Below, one piece after another: positions 58,884 to 64,000 of a DNA stretch of 64,000 bases. Each line of letters begins with the position of its first letter. Within the stretch, counting starts at the first letter, position 1. Made by a program: the position numbers and the translations under genes. Origin of the DNA: Stomorhina lunata (lineage: Eukaryota > Arthropoda > Insecta > Diptera > Rhiniidae); assembly GCA_933228675.1 (NCBI GenBank), contig OW121740.1, positions 54,948,174 to 55,012,173 of the forward strand. Reading direction: 5' to 3'. The notes beneath the pieces were generated by a model, which worked only from the letters and a program-made list of their open reading frames with translations, searched no databases and was not told the origin of the DNA.

Positions 58884-59907
58884 TAAGGTATAACCGTTCT
58901 CTCTTTTGTCAGCCATATTAACTTTCTGACGTTTGATCGAATTATTATTTTCTTTTCTCAAATTATGCTACCATACTATTTTTGAAAATCCCAGTTTCTG
59001 TTTGCTATTATACTTTAAACACAATCACGACTGCAGGCTACGGGCTACAACCTGTTAGAATTAGAATACATTCATTCAAATAGAAATTATTTTTTTAAGC
59101 GTCGACATAGCCACACGACTACCGACTACCGTTGTAGATGTAGACAAAAAAAATATATATACATTTTATATATAATATGAAAATGTATATTTATATGACT
59201 CTAACTCAATAGAAGTAAAATTTTACGCTGTCATAACTAACTCGCTACATATGCTAGAGCTAAGTAGTTTATGTTATATAAAAGCCCAGTATAAAATCCT
59301 GTATAAAATTCATTATATAAAAGACCATACTTATATCTATATTTTTTTAAGATATGCTCATTTTTATAAACAAAGTTGGTTGTAAAAATAAGTTTTGAGT
59401 ATATGAGCTCGTAATCTTTATAAATCGGAAGAATGTATAATACTTTTGTTTGATATACCAGTTTATATCGGATATAAACTTCTAAAGTTATGCCGTATAA
59501 TTTTTGAAATTTAAAAAGCAGATAATTCTTATACTATAAAAGATCACACCAAAATCTATCTATAAGAACATATTTGAAGATACGTTTTTTAAATAAAATT
59601 TTCAATCCCAAAAAGAAGCTGAAGAAACTGTAACATTAATTATAAAAAAAAATATGTTACACAAAAATACTGTAAATATATTATGACAAAATTCAATTAT
59701 CTCAAGTCTTTTTTTTTCCTTTACTTTATAAAATAAGTTTTAACGAAATGTTTACATTACACATTATACGTTCAAAATTTCCTGATAATAATATTCCCAT
59801 TTCTCACATGTGGCATCGAGTTTTATAATTGTTTACATAAAACAAATTTCAAATATTTCGCATTTACTTCAAAATTTTTTTTTGGAAGAGAGAACGGTTA
59901 TACCTTA
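58884..59907. mobile_element. TIR element with TAAGGTATAACCGTTCTCTC ends
   Basis: The left TAAGGTATAACCGTTCTCTC and right GAGAGAACGGTTATACCTTA are exact 20-bp inverted repeats, extending one or two bases inward. No direct duplication is evident and there is no frame. Non-autonomous, superfamily unknown. Confidence 0.75.
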
Positions 59908-60039
59908 CAATTTTCTTGCCATGATCAAAAATAAATAAAAACAAAAAATAATAACATTTAAAATTTTTTTCAAAATTAAATGCAAATTTGTTTTTAAATA
60001 ATAATATTATAAAATGATGCTGTAAATATATTGTTGCTG

Positions 60040-60640
60040 AGTTGACAACCCTTGGCCGGGAAACTTCGGGTCATTCCGGTACGTAGAACCGGCTGTCGCG
60101 GAAATGATAAAACGATATTCTGGGCATGGGAATTCAATGTAATGTCCGTTGGACAAATCATATTTTCAAGTAATGATACGGTGTAAGAGATACTTTACTT
60201 ATTCTGATCTCCGTTCTATTTACACCACCTACATATATCCGACCGAAAGTGGAATACAACTCTCTTGTATGGGCCGGTGCTTCAAAGTCTATTTTGGAGT
60301 TCTCGAGCGATTGCAGGTGTTAGCAAACAGTAGGTTATCCAACTCTATTGCTCTATAGTTACTATTTTGGACGAAATCAGGGAACTCGTTCCCCATACTC
60401 AAAATTCTTACCCAAAACAAATATTAGATCGTATCCTTTCGTAGTCGATTGGCCAGTAGACAGAACAACAACACTACAGAGAAAATTTGTTATTTAGCAT
60501 TACAGTTCGTTTGCGGAAATTGCTTCCCGCAGAAGTTTCGCCAGTCAGTTGCAATATAGGGAAGTTCAAATCAAATGTCCACAAACACTTTTCCACCTAT
60601 TCCCCCTCCCACAACCTTTTCCTAGCTCACACATAATGCA
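60040..60640 (+). pseudogene. non-LTR retrotransposon RT C-terminal remnant (jockey/I-like)
   Basis: Short frames in order match the region downstream of the RT in this LINE type: YPTESGIQL plus CMGRCFKVYFGVLERLQ (60149-60358), then DEIRELVP near 60371, GNCFPQKFRQS near 60520, and STNTFPPIPPP near 60585. Stops and a shift separate them. The family differs from the RTE-like copies. It is enclosed by the element at 58638-60874. Confidence 0.7.
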
Positions 60641-60960
60641 TTACATTAGTAGGGTAATCAACTGAGTGCTGGTCTAAACAAAAGAATTTTTGTTTCCCAG
60701 ACGATTAGAATAATTCAATTGCCTAATTTGACATTTACTTTCGTATACACATTTCATATACGAACCAAAATTTTAAAAGCTTTTTCTCGTTTCACTCAAA
60801 AAAAAATTTCAAAAACCAAGAGTAAAATTTTTTCGCCAGTTGACGTACAATTTGAAAAAATAGTCATTTCAAAAACAGGCTGATAATCTTTGTCTTGGAA
60901 ATATTGATTTCCAGCACAGCTGCCAGAGATTCAACAGTAATAGCGCTAGTGTTTTCTTAA

Positions 60961-61107
60961 AGGTACAGGGCCAGCACTGAAAAAATCTGCCGCGCGGAAA
61001 AGTAGAACAAAGTTCTACTTTTTGTCATTGCCGCTTGAAATTTGACAAATCAAAAAACAGCTGATTGCCGCCCGCAGCCGCTTGCCGCGTGCATTGGCCT
61101 TCTACCT
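60961..61107. mobile_element. Harbinger-like MITE, complete
   Basis: 147 bp with ends AGGTACAGGGCCAGCACTG and GCATTGGCCTTCTACCT, flanked by TAA (60958-60960 and 61108-61110). The interior GCCGCCCGCAGCCGCTTGCC and AAAAAACAGCTGATTG match the split copy at 17871-20667. It is GC-rich for this window. Confidence 0.88.
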
Positions 61108-61811
61108 TAAGCTGGTCTGTATAAAGACAAATAAATATTTGCTAAATTTGGCCATCATACAAACATTTTTTCAAAACTTATATGTTTAAGCTGTTTCCGT
61201 AATTTGGACTTATATGAGAGCTAGGGTCAAATGTGGACTAATTATCTCGAAATTTGGTTACAGTTGTTACAAAAATTATGTATGCAAAAAATAAACTAAA
61301 AAAGTCTCATTATCTTCAGATTTACGAGCGTTTTAGTGATTTTTGTCTCATTTAGTGGGTTTTTAAAAAGGGTTTGTATGGGAGCTATGGTCAAATGTGG
61401 ACCGATTTCAAATTTGGTACAGTGATTTTAATTTACATAAGCAGTATTTGTTTTAAATTTCATGAAAAAATATTTATATTTGTGGCCAATATATCATTTC
61501 CGGGAAGTGGGACCTATGGGAGGTACCATAACTAATGGACGAATTTCAATAGCCATGGCCTCACTATCAAAGAAATGGTCTGTGCCAAATTTCAAGGTTT
61601 ACAAGGTTTACATGTGGGTCCATCCAGCCAGCCGTTCAGCCAGCCAATCGGACGGACATCGCTAAATCGACTCAGAAAATGATTCTAAGCCTATTGGTAT
61701 ACTAAAAGGTGGGTCTAAGACAAATATTTCTATGCGTTACATACATCAGCACAAACTTAGAATACCCTTTCACCTATCGTGGTGAAGGGTATACAAATTT
61801 TTCCTGTCACC

Positions 61812-61937
61812 CCAATGTACATATGTATGTCTCTTGAGGACTTAAGGAAAACTTGTTAAATTGTTGCTCCATATTTTACCTTAGTAGTGAAGGGTATCAT
61901 ATAGTCTAGATTGACCGACTATAGCTTTATTACTCGT
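61812..61937 (-). mobile_element. mini-me-like head fragment
   Basis: GTATGTCTCTTGAGGACTTA to GACTATAGCTTTATTACTCG. It matches the head side of the copy at 17163-20771 and gives its uninterrupted form. Confidence 0.7.
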
Positions 61938-62111
61938 TTAAAAATGCCTCTCGAAAATTTCATTAAATGGCATTCAGTGTTTTCGGATTGACTTTGCCTC
62001 ATTTTTGAAGGTCTAAAATTCTTACCTTTAAAAACCTAGGTCTCGGGTAAGCTACCAGTTGCGAAGAAAGAGCTTTACTGTACGGCGATTTGCGCAAACC
62101 TATATATGAAT

Positions 62112-62472
62112 CAAGGCGAATTCATTACAGGTGGTGGTAAGAATACAACAAATACAACATGACAACATGAAACCCCATGTTGTTTTTGTAGGTTTGCTTA
62201 CATTTTGTCAAATTTTTGTATGTTAAATTTCCAGGCGAATTCATCAGCTGGGCTCTTGATATCACTTTCATAATTACACTATGATATGAATATATAAACC
62301 CATAGTGTAATAATGAAAGTGATATCAAGAGCCCAGCTGATGAATTCGCCTGGAAATTTAACGAACAAAAATTTGACAAAATGTAAGCAAACCTACAAAA
62401 ACAACATGGGGTTTCATTTTGTCATGTTGTATTTGTTGCATTCTTACCACCACCTGTAATGAATTCGCCTTG
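62112..62472. repeat. 361-bp near-perfect palindrome
   Basis: The left arm starts CAAGGCGAATTCATTACAGG and the right ends the inverse CCTGTAATGAATTCGCCTTG. The arms of about 170 bp match with only a few differences, around a centre near 62292 (TATATAAACC loop). A second inner pair, CAGGCGAATTCATCAGCTGG and its inverse, repeats the outer motif. No target duplication found; a fold-back MITE is likely. Confidence 0.93.
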
Positions 62473-63090
62473 TATAAACCTTAAAGTTGCACATTCTTTG
62501 ACTTTTGGCTTAAAAATCAAGTTATATATAATATTTTTAAAAGTTTTAATTTATTTAAAGACTTAAATGTGTCTGGATCTCCGCTTAAGACATAGGAAAT
62601 TCCTTTGTAAAGATTTGATATACATACGTAGTCCTTTAATTTTTCACTCTCTCCCTCCGTCGTTTGCAACATTTTTTTATGTCTTAATTATTTATTTGTC
62701 ATTTATTCGTCATTGTTTATTTAGCTTTTTAATGTCTTGAAGTTTTAATTATTTTAAAATAAGAAATGTCACACAACTGCCTACAGAAGTAAATATATGG
62801 CACAGGTGAGAGAATGTGAGCCCAATTTAATGAACAAGTAACTGATGTCTGAGAAGAAAGTCCATTGTGACTATTAAAGACATTGTTATCTTTTTTTTTT
62901 TTTTGTAAATCTTTATAATTAACCTGGACTGCAGTAAAACTGACAACCTCGTGCATGTTGCAAAGAAGATGACAGTGATGTAAAGTTGGCGATTATTTGT
63001 ATTCGACAATATTTTACTTCAAAAATTTAATAGATTTCAAATATATTTTGTTAGTAGAACATACAAAATATTAATTATTATTGAAATATT
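62473..63090. other. AT-rich non-coding stretch
   Basis: Nothing recognised apart from a T-run at 62892-62903. Confidence 0.4.
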
Positions 63091-64000
63091 CCCAGCAAAA
63101 CTTTGGTAATGGCAAGTACTCTGATAACTGGTTACCTTGTAACGACTACAAGATACCATCCGAATAAATAATAAGTTATTACAGAAGTACTTATGTGTAA
63201 TTAAGATGGTAATTTAAACTGAATGGCGCCGGTTCAAATCCCACCAAGGGCAACAATTTTTTTTAGTTTTTTTTTTTTTTTTTTTATTAAAAGAGTCTTT
63301 TTAAATGATTTTTGAATTTTAAAACTAACTCACGTTAATAAAAAAATACCATCATGAGTCAATTTTGATTATGTTGAATACCAAACACGATTCTAATTGG
63401 TCTTAACTTGGTAAGCCCAACTTATCTGGGTCATCCTTCATCTCAACTGTGGACACACACCTCCTCATGGTATCACCCGGGAAGCAAGTTTAACACCCAT
63501 TAATATTGTGAGTTAACATGTTCTGAGAGTTGTCCCATAAGATCGATAAAAATGGGTTAGGATTACGGGCTAGTAACCTTCTCTTGAAAAAAAATACAGT
63601 GAAGAGGATAAAATTAGAATTGAAATGTCCCACTACCTAATGTTAGAGGAGGATGTCCGAAACTTCGATAGAAAGACCAAGTAGAGGAACATTTTTCAAA
63701 GCTTGGCCTATAAAATTGGAGAATATTCGCACAAGATCGAAATCTATGGAATTCTAAAATATGCTCGGGCTTTGACCTTAACAGGTTGTAACATTTAAGT
63801 AAGTAAGAGTCAATCTTATGTAAAAACTTATACAAAAAAGAAGATTTAAATTGTTTAAGTTTTAAAATAATTTTAAAAAAGTTTTAAAATAATTACAAAA
63901 AATCGTATAAAAATATTTTTCCAAAAATTACAACAAAGCAAAAAAAAAAGCAGGAGAAAACAAAGTTATTTTCACATGATTTTGGATCTAAAAATAAAAA
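63091..64000 (-). mobile_element. CCCAG-ended TIR element, inverted copy, cut by the window end
   Basis: It starts CCCAGCAAAACTTTGGTAAT and follows the inverse of 43072-42118 to the end of the window. Shared marks include CTCATGGTATCACCCGGG, TGGGTTAGGATTACGGGCTA and ACAAAGTTATTTTCACATGA. The two copies look closely similar, so they are probably of recent origin. Confidence 0.85.
63195..63253 (+). other. tRNA-like module (B-box half)
   Basis: GGTTCAAATCCCACCAAGGG is a B-box-type sequence, the same module as 42904-42975 in inverse. Confidence 0.5.

Larger units (their letters stand above)
58638..60874. mobile_element. DNA element with long imperfect inverted ends
   Basis: The left end AGCCTGTTCACAAAACTTTC and right end GAAAAAATAGTCATTTCAAA with AACAGGCT are roughly inverted. 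The match continues inward (GGCAATCGAATACTAGC against the inverse of GAATAATTCAATTGCC). The surrounding RTE-like sequence is continuous across it. It contains another TIR element and a LINE fragment. Exact ends and duplication are uncertain (possibly TA). Confidence 0.55.
57998..61115 (-). mobile_element. RTE-like LINE with nested insertions
   Basis: The minus-strand 3' end is at 57998 (tail CTTCTTCTTCTG on plus). Coding remnants run to about 58637, then resume at 60957-60876 with the segment matching 15730-15820. The interruption (about 58638-60874) is a separate element. A Harbinger-like MITE (60961-61107) lies at the 5' edge. A 7-bp duplication TCTGTAT flanks the whole. Confidence 0.75.
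57912..61796 (+). mobile_element. mini-me-like element split by a 3.1-kb nested insertion
   Basis: The head AACAAGTAAGAAAGTGCTAT (57912) runs to TCTGTAT (57997). It resumes at 61116 with TCTGTATAAAGACAAATAAA and ends at the tail GGTGAAGGGTATA (61796). TCTGTAT is duplicated at the two edges (57991-57997 and 61116-61122). The normal order is known from the copies at 5692 and 968. Confidence 0.8.

Overview
The window looks like intergenic or intronic DNA from a higher (cyclorrhaphan, probably calyptrate) fly. It is very AT-rich, I recognise no host protein-coding gene, and most of the length is transposable elements, satellites and fold-back repeats. The fly assignment rests on three things. A dispersed family carries a (GTCC/GTCT)n, (GGCT)n proto-microsatellite and the tail GGTGAAGGGTATA, which matches what is described for dipteran mini-me/DINE-1-type elements. 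The LTR retrotransposon is an errantivirus with a tRNA-Ser type primer site. P, Tc1, mariner, rosa-type and RTE-like elements are all present together.

Layout. 1-8.4 kb: mini-me-like copies, one split by a hAT-type non-autonomous element (1354-2385) and one by another TIR element (6460-7317); a 134-bp tandem repeat; a tRNA-derived SINE; a broken rosa-like (DD41D) transposase. 8.4-17.2 kb: a Tc1 element with direct repeats inside its TIRs, itself split by a mini-me copy; a SINE; a 637-bp fold-back; several broken RTE-like LINE copies, one inserted into another. 17.2-20.8 kb: a three-level nest in which a mini-me copy holds a Harbinger-like MITE, which holds a short errantivirus with LTRs that look identical. 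21.5-25 kb: a fold-back element and 30-bp palindrome-cored arrays. 25.7-34.5 kb: a hAT shell with an 8-bp target duplication encloses about 3.2 kb of a 31-bp satellite and a nearly intact P-type transposon (30453-34328).

34.5-45 kb: a gene-free stretch that may hold a 5' UTR exon, then fold-backs, a SINE with a 15-bp duplication, a mariner copy, and a TIR element carrying two tRNA-like modules. 45-57.9 kb: fold-backs, a second hAT-type non-autonomous element (48524-49756), mini-me relatives and tandem repeats. 57.9-61.8 kb: a four-level nest of mini-me, RTE LINE, long-TIR element and inner TIR element, with a separate MITE. 62.1 kb: a near-perfect 361-bp palindrome. 63.1-64 kb: an inverted second copy of the element at 41.8-43.1 kb, cut by the window end.

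The P transposase, mariner transposase, Tc1 transposase, LINE reverse transcriptases and errantiviral env all carry frameshifts, stops or deletions. The P element is closest to intact, with 32-bp TIRs that match throughout, matching 8-bp target duplications, an intact THAP domain and consistent splice sites, but one frameshift and one in-frame stop. All calls come from reading the sequence by eye, so identities of repeats and family assignments are unmeasured.
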